Source: JAGTRP01 sp050259815
Lineage (GTDB): Bacteria > Pseudomonadota > Gammaproteobacteria > Burkholderiales > Rhodocyclaceae
Direction: 5' to 3'
NCBI GenBank assembly: GCA_050259815.1
Contig: JBLNBI010000332.1
Coordinates: 1 to 5,786 of the forward strand
Length of the DNA stretch: 5,786 bases
Each line of letters begins with the position of its first letter. Within the stretch, counting starts at the first letter, position 1. Under the pieces are notes generated by a model. The model was not told the origin of the DNA and made no database searches. It saw only the letters and a program-made list of their open reading frames with translations. The translations under genes were made by a program, and so were the position numbers. Below, piece after piece: positions 1-5,786 of the stretch.

Positions 1-312
1 CTTGCTGCCCGCGCCGAAGGGCTGGGGGTGGGCTGGGTCAGCATCTTCAATGAACTCGAGCTGCAGGACGCCCTGGGCATTCCCCGCAACATCACGCCGA
101 TCGCCTACCTGTGCATCGGCAAGGTCAGTCACTTCCACCCGAAGCCCGAGCTGGAAAGCGCCGGCTGGCTTCCCCGCCTGCCCATCGACGAACTGGTCTA
201 TTTCGACCAGTGGTCCCAGGGCCCCGGCGAGGGCGAAACCCTGCCCGACCATCTGCGGCAGCGCCAGGCCGCCATCCAGGCCGAGGGCTTCGCCGGCCTC
301 GCCCTCGACTGA
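1..312 (+). CDS. bluB: 5,6-dimethylbenzimidazole synthase BluB (C-terminal part, 5' end outside window)
   Basis: The frame is open from base 1 and ends at TGA 310-312, leaving 103 residues, about the last half of a protein that is usually 210-230 aa. The visible part begins LAARAEGLGVGWVSIF, then has PRNITPIAYLCIG, GKVSHF and a C-terminal PIDELVYFDQW stretch, a series I recognise from BluB in the nitroreductase-like flavoprotein fold. In known members the enzyme breaks down reduced FMN with oxygen to make 5,6-dimethylbenzimidazole, the lower axial ligand of cobalamin, in the cytoplasm. The serine in GKVSHF (residue 43 of this fragment) may match the catalytic Ser167 of Sinorhizobium BluB. I place it by counting back from the C terminus, not by alignment. 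The N-terminal flavin-binding half, with the catalytic Asp, is not in the window. The GTG at 28 is internal and is not the start. The next gene, cbiB, starts 9 nt after the stop. Confidence 0.9.
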   Translation, partial: LAARAEGLGVGWVSIFNELELQDALGIPRNITPIAYLCIGKVSHFHPKPELESAGWLPRLPIDELVYFDQWSQGPGEGETLPDHLRQRQAAIQAEGFAGLALD

Positions 313-315
313 GGA
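311..315 (+). promoter_or_regulatory. Ribosome-binding site of cbiB
   Basis: GAGGA lies six bases before the GTG at 322 and overlaps the bluB stop codon. It decides the start of cbiB: no in-frame ATG occurs near the N terminus, and the conserved LDRLLGEP motif begins only 21 codons downstream of this GTG. Confidence 0.65.
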
Positions 316-321
316 CAGCCC

Positions 322-1242
322 GTGCCCGACGCCCCGTCACATCTCCTTTCCCTTCCCTCGGCCGCCCTCGCGGCGGTCGTCCTGGACCGTCTCCTGGGCG
401 AGCCCCGGCGCTGGCATCCGCTGGTGGGATTCGGGCGTCTGGCCGGCGGCATCGAAAAGCGCCTGAACGGCGGCAACCGTCCCGCGGGCATCCTCGCCTG
501 GCTGCTGGCGGTGGCCCCCTGGGTGGGCCTTGCCTTCTGGCTGCGGCAATACGCAGGCTTCGCCATCGACACCGCCCTCCTCTATTTCGCCATCGGCGCC
601 CGCAGCCTGGCCGAGCACGCCCAGGCCGTCGAAACGCCCCTTCTTCGAGGCGATCTCCCGGAGGCCCGCCGCCGGGTGGGCTGGATGGTGTCCCGGGACA
701 CCGCTTCCCTGGACGAATCCGGGATCGCCAAGGCCGGGGTGGAGTCGGTCCTGGAGAACGGCAACGATGCCGTCTTCGGCGCCCTTTTCTGGTTCGCCCT
801 CCTGGGCGGCCCGGGAGCCCTCCTCTTCCGCCTGGCCAACACCCTGGACGCCATGTGGGGCTACAAGACCGAGCGCTTCCTCCACTTCGGCTGGGCGGCG
901 GCCCGCATCGACGACCTCCTCAACTGGCCGGCGGCCCGCCTCACCGCCCTCACCTACGCCCTGTTCGGCCGCACCGCCCGGGCCCTGGCCTGCTGGCGGG
1001 CCCAGGCCCCGGCTTGGGAGAGCCCCAACGCCGGGCCGGTGATGGCCGCCGGGGCCGGCAGCCTCGGGGTTTCCCTGGGGGGTGCCGCCATCTACCATGG
1101 CCGGGAGGAAGTGCGCCCGCCCCTGGGCGAAGGAGCCCAGCCGGAGGCTGCCGACATCGGCCGGGCCGTCATCCTGGTCCAGCGGGGGCTGCTGCTGTGG
1201 CTGGCGGCCCTCTTCGCGATTTACGGAGTTCTCTATGCTTGA
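322..1242 (+). CDS. cbiB: Adenosylcobinamide-phosphate synthase CbiB (CobD in the Pseudomonas naming)
   Basis: This 306-aa integral inner-membrane protein joins the aminopropanol phosphate made by CobD to adenosylcobyric acid, giving adenosylcobinamide phosphate. The family signatures are all in order: LDRLLGEP (residues 21-28), HPLVGFG (32-38), SRDT (124-127), ESVLEN (141-146), NTLDAMWGYKTERF (173-186) and ARIDDLLNW (194-202). Hydrophobic segments lie at about 54-74, 150-170 and 283-306, the last ending the protein, which fits a multi-span membrane enzyme. The length is typical of the family. The start is GTG, chosen because it has a good ribosome-binding site and gives the expected N terminus. 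The last 8 bp overlap cobD, whose product supplies the CbiB substrate, so the two are probably translated together. Family assignment is firm. Choice of substrate (plain or phosphorylated aminopropanol) is inferred from the adjacent decarboxylase. Confidence 0.95.
   Translation: MPDAPSHLLSLPSAALAAVVLDRLLGEPRRWHPLVGFGRLAGGIEKRLNGGNRPAGILAWLLAVAPWVGLAFWLRQYAGFAIDTALLYFAIGARSLAEHAQAVETPLLRGDLPEARRRVGWMVSRDTASLDESGIAKAGVESVLENGNDAVFGALFWFALLGGPGALLFRLANTLDAMWGYKTERFLHFGWAAARIDDLLNWPAARLTALTYALFGRTARALACWRAQAPAWESPNAGPVMAAGAGSLGVSLGGAAIYHGREEVRPPLGEGAQPEAADIGRAVILVQRGLLLWLAALFAIYGVLYA
1225..1228 (+). promoter_or_regulatory. Ribosome-binding site of cobD
   Basis: GGAG inside the last codons of cbiB lies six bases before the ATG at 1235. 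It supports that ATG over the in-frame ATG at 1082, which would add 51 residues encoded inside cbiB that do not resemble the family. Confidence 0.6.
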
Positions 1243-2227
1243 GCACGGCGGACGGCTGCGGGCCGCGTCCCGGCAGTACAACATTCCCCTGGCCCAGTGG
1301 GTGGATCTGTCCACCGGCATCAATCCCCAGGGCTGGCCGGTACCCGCCCTGTCCCCGGCATGCTGGCAACGCCTGCCGGAAGCCGACGACGGCCTGGAAG
1401 CCGCCGCTGCCGCCTACTACGGCAATCCCCGGCTGCTGCCCCTGCCCGGCTCCCAGGCCGCCATCCAGCTCCTGCCGACCCTGTTTGCCCCGGCTGCGGT
1501 GGCCTGCATCGCCCCCCTCTACAACGAGCATCCCCAGGCCTGGACCCGGGCCGGCCACCGGGTGCGCCAGCTCCAGAAGGCCAACCTCACCCGTGCCCTG
1601 GGGGCCGCCACCCCGACGGTGCTGCTCTGCAACCCCAACAATCCCACCGCCGACCGCCACCCCCGGGAGGCCTTGGTGGATGCCGCCGCCCAATTGAAGC
1701 GCCGGGGCGGCTGGCTGGTGGTGGACGAGGCCTTCGCCGACCCGGCCCCGGAGAACAGCGTGGTGGACCTGGCCGGCGGACCGGAGGCCCCCAACCTCAT
1801 CGTGCTCCGTTCCCTGGGCAAGTTCTTCGGCCTGGCCGGGGCCCGGGTAGGCTTCGTCTTCGGCCTGCCGGACCTTCTCAACGCCCTCTCCGAAAAACTC
1901 GGCCCCTGGCCGGTTTCCGGCCCCGCCCGGGAAGCGGCGAAGCTGGCCCTGGCCGACACCGCCTGGCAGGCAGAGGCCCGCCTGCGCCTGGCGACGGACA
2001 GCCGGCGCCTGGCGGAACTCCTCGCTCCCCTGGGGGAGGTCACCGCCACGCCCCTCTTCGCCACCCTGTCCACCGACAAGGCCAAGGCCCTTTTTGGCTT
2101 CCTGGCCCGCCGGGGAATCCTGGTCCGCCACTACGACCTCCAGCCCCTGCTGCGCTTCGGTCTGCCGGGGAACGAAACCGAATGGCAGCGCCTCGCCGCC
2201 GTCCTCGAAGAATGGAACACCCGATGA
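1235..2227 (+). CDS. cobD: Threonine-phosphate decarboxylase (CobD of Salmonella, CobC of Pseudomonas)
   Basis: A 330-aa cytoplasmic PLP enzyme of aminotransferase fold type I, related to histidinol-phosphate aminotransferase. In known members it decarboxylates L-threonine O-3-phosphate to (R)-1-amino-2-propanol O-2-phosphate, the linker of the cobalamin nucleotide loop. Visible motifs are the N-terminal HGG (residues 4-6), WVDLSTGINPQGWP (the LSTGINP form is typical of this subfamily rather than HisC), NPNNPT (133-138), VVDEAF with the cofactor-contacting Asp164, and SLGK with the Schiff-base lysine K196, followed by GLAGARVG with Arg204 for the PLP phosphate. The C-terminal LLRFGLP carries Arg307, the expected substrate-carboxylate residue. 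The start ATG has a GGAG site and overlaps cbiB by 8 bp. The end overlaps btuF by ATGA. Its place beside cbiB supports this function over a histidine-pathway aminotransferase. Confidence 0.94.
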   Translation: MLEHGGRLRAASRQYNIPLAQWVDLSTGINPQGWPVPALSPACWQRLPEADDGLEAAAAAYYGNPRLLPLPGSQAAIQLLPTLFAPAAVACIAPLYNEHPQAWTRAGHRVRQLQKANLTRALGAATPTVLLCNPNNPTADRHPREALVDAAAQLKRRGGWLVVDEAFADPAPENSVVDLAGGPEAPNLIVLRSLGKFFGLAGARVGFVFGLPDLLNALSEKLGPWPVSGPAREAAKLALADTAWQAEARLRLATDSRRLAELLAPLGEVTATPLFATLSTDKAKALFGFLARRGILVRHYDLQPLLRFGLPGNETEWQRLAAVLEEWNTR

Positions 2228-3117
2228 AACTCCTGCCATCCCGCCTATTTGCCCTGGCTGCGGCCCTCTTCCTGGCCCAGCCCGCCCTGGCCGACATCGT
2301 GGTCAAGGACGACACCGGCCAGGAAATCCGGCTGAAGGAACCGGCCAAGCGCATCGTCAGCCTCGCTCCCCACGCCACCGAAACCCTCTATGCCGCTGGC
2401 GCCGGCGACCGGCTGGTGGCCGCCGTGGATTACAGCGACTACCCGGAGGCCGCCAGGAAGCTGCCCCGGGTGGGCGGCTATTCCCGCATCGACCTGGAGG
2501 CGGTCGCCGCCTTGAAGCCGGACCTGGTCATCGCCTGGCAGAGCGGCAACCCGGCAGCCCAGGTGGACAAGCTGAAGGCCCTGGGCCTGCCCGTGTTCAC
2601 CACCCAGACCAACCAGATCGAGGACATCGCCGGCGTCCTGGAACGCTTCGGCCGGCTGGCCGGCACCGACGCCGCCGCCCAGGCCGCCGCCCAGAATTTC
2701 CGCAACCGCCTCGCCAAGCTGCGCCAGGGGAATGCCGGCAAGCCGGTGGTGCGGGTGTTCTACCAGGTGTGGAAGGCACCGCTGACCACCGTCGGCGGGC
2801 CTCAAATCATTTCCAGCGCCATCAGGCTGTGCGGCGGCGAGAATGTCTTCGGCAACCTGAAGCAGATGGCGCCCACCGTCAGCCTGGAGGCCGTGGTGGA
2901 AACCGACCCGGAAGCCATCGTCGCCACCGGCATGGGGGACGCCTCGCCGGAATGGCTGAAGGACTGGGAGAAGTGGCCCCGGATGACCGCCGTGAAGCGG
3001 GGCAACCTCTTCCACATCAATCCGGACATCATGCAGCGCCACACCCCCCGCATCCTGGAAGGCGCCGAGCGCCTGTGCGCCAACCTGGACCTGGCCCGCA
3101 GCCGGAGGCCGAAATGA
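2224..3117 (+). CDS. btuF: Periplasmic cobalamin-binding protein BtuF
   Basis: A 297-aa class III (Peripla_BP_2) substrate-binding protein that should capture corrinoid in the periplasm and hand it to a BtuCD-type ABC importer. Residues 1-23 are a clear Sec signal peptide: basic start MKLLPSR, hydrophobic core and an ALA cleavage site before DIVV. No lipobox cysteine is present. The mature part tracks E. coli BtuF closely: RIVSLAPHATE (43-53, with the Glu thought to dock to the permease), LKPDLVIAWQSGN, IRLCGGENVFG and a C-terminal HTPRILEGAERLC. Cys203 and Cys285 sit where E. coli BtuF has its known disulfide. The ATG overlaps the cobD stop as ATGA. An in-frame ATG at 2212 would add MEHP, but it has a poorly placed ribosome-binding site. 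Other siderophore-type ligands cannot be excluded from fold alone, but the gene context argues for corrinoid. No btuC or btuD is in the window. Confidence 0.9.
   Translation: MKLLPSRLFALAAALFLAQPALADIVVKDDTGQEIRLKEPAKRIVSLAPHATETLYAAGAGDRLVAAVDYSDYPEAARKLPRVGGYSRIDLEAVAALKPDLVIAWQSGNPAAQVDKLKALGLPVFTTQTNQIEDIAGVLERFGRLAGTDAAAQAAAQNFRNRLAKLRQGNAGKPVVRVFYQVWKAPLTTVGGPQIISSAIRLCGGENVFGNLKQMAPTVSLEAVVETDPEAIVATGMGDASPEWLKDWEKWPRMTAVKRGNLFHINPDIMQRHTPRILEGAERLCANLDLARSRRPK
3104..3108 (+). promoter_or_regulatory. Ribosome-binding site of the leaderless binding-protein gene
   Basis: GGAGG within the last codons of btuF, five bases before the ATG at 3114. It fixes the start of the next gene and so supports the conclusion that the protein has no N-terminal export signal. 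Confidence 0.7.
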
Positions 3118-3908
3118 GCCGCCGCCTGCCCCGCCGCATCGTCTGCCTGACCACGGAAACGGTCGAAGTCCTCTACGCCCTGGGCGAGGAGGACCGCATC
3201 GCCGGCATCAGCGGCTATACCGTCACCCCGCCCCGGGCCCGCAAGGAGAAGCCGAAGGTCTTCGCCTTCACCAGCGGCGACCTGGGCAAGATCCTGGCGG
3301 TGCAGCCGGACCTGGTGCTCACCTTCTCCAACCTCCAGGCCGACATCGCCGCCGACCTCATCCGGGCAGGCGTCCCGGTCCATGCGTTCAACCAGCGCAG
3401 CGTCGAGGACATCCTCGCCATGGTGGAAACCGTCGGCCGGCTGGTGGGGGCGGAGGACAAGGCCCTCGCCCTGGTGGCCGAACTGGAGGGCATCATCGCA
3501 GCCACCCGGGCCGCTGCGGCCGCCTTGCCCCGCCGCCCGAAGGTCTATTTCGAGGAATGGGACGAGCCCCAGATCAGCGGCATCGGCTGGGCTTCCGAGC
3601 TGATCTCCATCGCCGGAGGCGAGGACATCTTCGCCGAACTGGCCGCCAAACCCTCCGCCAAGGAGCGCATCATCGCCGATCCCCAGGAAGTGGTGCGGCG
3701 TGCCCCGGACCTCATCCTGGGCTCCTGGTGCGGCAAGCATTTCCGGCCCGAACGGGTCACCGCCCGGCCCGGCTGGGAGGCCGTTCCTGCCGTCGCCAAG
3801 GGGCAGGTCCATGAGGTGAAGTCGGCGGTCATCCTCACCCCGGGGCCTATCGCTATCCGGGAGGGCCTGCCGGCCATCGCCCGCCTGGTCGCCGCCGCGG
3901 CGGCATGA
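3114..3908 (+). CDS. BtuF-like cobalamin-binding-fold protein without a signal peptide
   Basis: A 264-aa protein of the same fold family as BtuF (COG0614/Peripla_BP_2 type). The fold starts at once: MSRRLPRRIVCLTTETVEVLYALG has the IVxLTTETVE equivalent of the SLAPHATE motif at residues 9-18, with no hydrophobic leader before it. Later come VQPDLVLTFSN, GVPVHAFNQRSVEDI, VYFEEWDEP (144-152), ISIAGGEDIF and GSWCGKHF (203-210). The start has a strong GGAGG, and the open frame upstream inside btuF is rich in Pro, Gly and Arg and encodes nothing like a signal. I therefore infer a cytoplasmic protein. Proteins like this are commonly annotated as cobalamin-binding protein in proteobacterial B12 loci, but I know of no settled function. 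Possible roles are intracellular corrinoid or cobalt carrier, chaperone or sensor. Export by a non-classical route is less likely. It overlaps both neighbours by ATGA. Confidence 0.85.
   Translation: MSRRLPRRIVCLTTETVEVLYALGEEDRIAGISGYTVTPPRARKEKPKVFAFTSGDLGKILAVQPDLVLTFSNLQADIAADLIRAGVPVHAFNQRSVEDILAMVETVGRLVGAEDKALALVAELEGIIAATRAAAAALPRRPKVYFEEWDEPQISGIGWASELISIAGGEDIFAELAAKPSAKERIIADPQEVVRRAPDLILGSWCGKHFRPERVTARPGWEAVPAVAKGQVHEVKSAVILTPGPIAIREGLPAIARLVAAAAA
3891..3904 (+). repeat. Perfect 14-nt GC palindrome directly before the receptor start codon
   Basis: The sequence GCCGCCGCGGCGGC equals its own reverse complement and ends on the base before the ATG at 3905. In RNA it could form a five-base-pair stem with a four-base loop. 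It also encodes the alanine run closing the upstream protein, so it may be only a by-product of GCC/GCG codons. No Shine-Dalgarno sequence is visible here, which makes a role in limiting or coupling translation of the receptor conceivable. Confidence 0.5.
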
Positions 3909-5786
3909 GGAAGCGCCTCGCCCGACTGGGGCCCGTGCTGGCCCTCGTCGGCAGCGCCCACGCCGCCGACATGGCGGTCCTGCCGACCGTTACCGTAACC
4001 GTCAATGGCGGCGGCCGAGACCTGGTCGGCATCGCCGATTCGGCCAGCGAAGGGGCCGTCACCGCCAAGGAACTCGCCAACCGCCCGCTCCTCCGCCCGG
4101 CGGAAGTCATGGAATCCGTGCCCGGCATGATCGTCACCCAGCACTCCGGGGACGGCAAGGCCAACCAGTATTTCCTGCGGGGCTTCAACCTGGACCATGG
4201 CAGCGACTTTGCCACCCGGGTCATGGGCATGCCGGTCAACATGGTGTCCCACGCCCACGGCCAGGGCTACATGGACCTCAATTTCCTCATTCCCGAACTG
4301 GTCGGGGCGGTGAAGTACCGGAAGGGCGCCTACAGCGCCGAAGACGGCGATTTCGCCACCAGCGGCAGCGCCCGCATCGACTACCAGCGCCGGCTGCCTG
4401 CCCCCTTTGCCGATGTGAGCGTCGGGGAGCACAACTACCGCCGTCTCCTCACCGCAGGCAGCACCGAGATCAACGGGGTCACCGTGCTGGTAGGCGTCGA
4501 ACTGGCCGGCAACGACGGCCCTTGGCAGCAGCCGGAGCACCTGGAGAAGCAGAACGCCGTCTTCCGCCTCTCTTCCGGCACCGCGGCCAACGGCTACGCC
4601 CTCACCGCCATGGCCTACCGGGCCGACTGGACCGCCACCGAGCACGTGCCGGAGCGTGCCATCCAGAGCGGCGAGATCGGCCGCTACGGCGCCCTCGTCC
4701 CCAACGACGGCGGCCAGACCCACCGCTACAGCCTGTCCGGGGAGTGGGCCGGCACCGGCGAGACCGGCGCCAGCCGGGCCAGCCTGTACGCCATCGACTA
4801 CGGCCTCAATCTCTTCTCGGCCCCCTCCGGCTACATCGGCGGCCTCCAGGGCGACCAGCACGAGCAGGCCGACCAGCGCGTGGTCTGGGGCGGCGACGCC
4901 CGCCACACCTGGTTCCTGGTGCCCGGACTGAAGGACACCGAACTCACCGCCGGCCTGCAGCTGCGCCAGGACCGCATCGGCAAGGTGGGCCTCTACTCCA
5001 CCGAAAACCGGCGGCGGACCGGCACCGTCCGGGAGGACCGCATCACCGAGACGGCCTACGGCCTCTTCCTCGATGCCCGCACCCAATGGACGTCCTGGCT
5101 GCGCACCCAGGCGGGAACCCGTTACGACGAGATCCGGGCCCAGGCCACCGCCCTGGGCGGCGTGAACAACATGGCCAACGGCGGCGATGCCTCCGCCCGC
5201 CAGTGGAGCCCCAAGCTGGGCGCCGCCCTCGGCCCCTTCAACCTGGCCGGCCCCACCGAGTTCTACGCCAACTGGGGCGACGGCTTCCACAGCAACGACG
5301 TACGCGGCGCCACGGCCCGCACCAATCCCCAGGATGGCAGCCCCGCCCAGGCCCTGCCCCTATTGGTCAAGGCCCGGGGCAGAGAGGTCGGAGTGCGGGC
5401 CACCCCACGGCCCTGGTGGAACACCAGCCTTTCCGCCTGGAAGATGGAGCTGGCCTCCGAGCTGGTCTTCATCGGCGACGAAGGCGTGACCGAACCGAAG
5501 GGTGCCTCGGAGCGCCGGGGGCTGGAATGGTCCAACCACTTCATCCCCGTCGCCGGCCTGCTCGTGGATGCCGACCTGGCCCTGTCCCGGGCCCGGTTCA
5601 GGAGCGACATCAACGGCGGCCGGCACGTGCCCAATGCCATCCCGGTGACCGCCTCGGTGGGGCTGACCGCCGATGACGGCGGTCCCTGGTTCGGCGGGCT
5701 GCGGATGCGCTACCTGGGCGCCTACGACCTGGAGGAGACCGGCACGGAGAAATCCCGCGCCTTCTGGATGACCAACCTCAAGGTCG
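3905..5786 (+). CDS. TonB-dependent outer-membrane receptor, probable corrinoid or metal uptake (3' end outside window)
   Basis: The frame runs open from ATG 3905 to the window edge, 627 codons with no stop. Family members are commonly about 650-750 aa, so only the last barrel strands are probably missing. Residues 1-20 look like a short signal peptide (MRKRLAR, hydrophobic core, AHA cleavage site). A TonB-box-like strand LPTVTVTV follows at 26-33. The plug domain holds ELANRPLLRPAEVMESVPG, NQYFLRGFNLDHGSD (87-101), MPVNMVSHAHGQGY (His116 and His118) and FLIPELVGAVKYRKG. From about residue 155 on, alternating aromatic and polar strands look like a TonB-receptor beta barrel, e.g. FYANWGDGFHSND. 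I see no cysteine. By position it should bring a corrinoid across the outer membrane for BtuF, but the plug belongs to a HAHGQGY type that differs from classical BtuB, and a metal such as cobalt or zinc is possible. The start overlaps the previous stop by ATGA and has no clear ribosome-binding site. Confidence 0.88.
   Translation, partial: MRKRLARLGPVLALVGSAHAADMAVLPTVTVTVNGGGRDLVGIADSASEGAVTAKELANRPLLRPAEVMESVPGMIVTQHSGDGKANQYFLRGFNLDHGSDFATRVMGMPVNMVSHAHGQGYMDLNFLIPELVGAVKYRKGAYSAEDGDFATSGSARIDYQRRLPAPFADVSVGEHNYRRLLTAGSTEINGVTVLVGVELAGNDGPWQQPEHLEKQNAVFRLSSGTAANGYALTAMAYRADWTATEHVPERAIQSGEIGRYGALVPNDGGQTHRYSLSGEWAGTGETGASRASLYAIDYGLNLFSAPSGYIGGLQGDQHEQADQRVVWGGDARHTWFLVPGLKDTELTAGLQLRQDRIGKVGLYSTENRRRTGTVREDRITETAYGLFLDARTQWTSWLRTQAGTRYDEIRAQATALGGVNNMANGGDASARQWSPKLGAALGPFNLAGPTEFYANWGDGFHSNDVRGATARTNPQDGSPAQALPLLVKARGREVGVRATPRPWWNTSLSAWKMELASELVFIGDEGVTEPKGASERRGLEWSNHFIPVAGLLVDADLALSRARFRSDINGGRHVPNAIPVTASVGLTADDGGPWFGGLRMRYLGAYDLEETGTEKSRAFWMTNLKV

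Noticed and set aside
337..1323. Minus-strand open frame of 328 codons opposite cbiB
   Set aside because: The opposite strand encodes a clear CbiB with all family motifs. The antisense product is Gly/Gln/Pro-rich and matches nothing I know.
111..1697. Plus-strand open frame of 528 codons overlapping bluB, cbiB and cobD in another frame
   Set aside because: Its product is Pro/Arg/Gly-rich with no domain, while three recognised proteins occupy the same DNA in other frames.
3986..4003. Three tandem ACCGTN hexamers and an inverted repeat GTTACCGTAAC (3989-3999)
   Set aside because: They encode the alternating Thr-Val strand of the TonB-box region, so protein sequence explains them. The inverted repeat is too short to call an operator inside a coding region.
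3545..5290. Long open frame of 581 codons on the minus strand opposite the receptor and the end of the binding-protein gene
   Set aside because: Its translation is low-complexity Gly/Ala/Val/Asp-rich with no recognisable motif, and it mirrors the strong codon bias of the + strand genes. Such antisense frames are expected in GC-rich DNA.
4522..5676. Plus-strand open frame of 384 codons inside the receptor gene
   Set aside because: Its product is Arg/Pro/Gly-rich and featureless. The receptor frame is open throughout and shows signal peptide, plug and barrel features.
1..5786. Cobalamin riboswitch, promoter or terminator
   Set aside because: I looked for a B12-box-like element and for hairpins followed by T runs and saw none. 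Nearly every base is coding, the only gap being 9 nt between bluB and cbiB, so control elements would lie outside the window.

Overview
The window is a GC-rich, fully coding stretch in which six genes on the + strand form one tight operon for vitamin B12 (cobalamin) synthesis and corrinoid handling. The very high GC content, the strong G/C bias at third codon positions and the mix of corrinoid synthesis with TonB/BtuF-type uptake point to a Gram-negative proteobacterium. A betaproteobacterium of the Rhodocyclales type is my best guess, but this is an impression and was not tested. No promoter, riboswitch, terminator, RNA gene, mobile element or CRISPR is visible. Both ends of the operon lie outside the window.

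Positions 1-1242 are biosynthetic: the C-terminal part of bluB (5,6-dimethylbenzimidazole synthase, cut by the left edge), then cbiB (adenosylcobinamide-phosphate synthase, GTG start). Positions 1235-2227 hold cobD (PLP-dependent threonine-phosphate decarboxylase). Together these supply the lower-ligand base (BluB), the aminopropanol-phosphate linker (CobD) and the step that attaches the linker to the corrin ring (CbiB), so the section is a nucleotide-loop assembly module.

Positions 2224-5786 concern binding and transport. btuF encodes an exported cobalamin-binding protein with a clear signal peptide and the two cysteines expected of BtuF. It is followed by a second protein of the same fold (264 aa) with no signal peptide, apparently cytoplasmic and of unknown role. 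The last gene encodes a TonB-dependent outer-membrane receptor whose frame stays open to the right edge (627 codons present, C-terminal barrel strands missing). No BtuC permease or BtuD ATPase gene is present.

The gap between bluB and cbiB is 9 nt. Every later junction overlaps: 8 bp at cbiB/cobD, then three 4-bp ATGA overlaps. This implies one transcript with translational coupling. The points most worth a second look are the leaderless binding protein, a histidine-rich receptor plug unlike classical BtuB as I know it, and a perfect 14-nt GC palindrome sitting where the receptor's ribosome-binding site should be. Apart from these, it is a recognisable cobalamin locus, and I see no clear evidence of an entirely new system.
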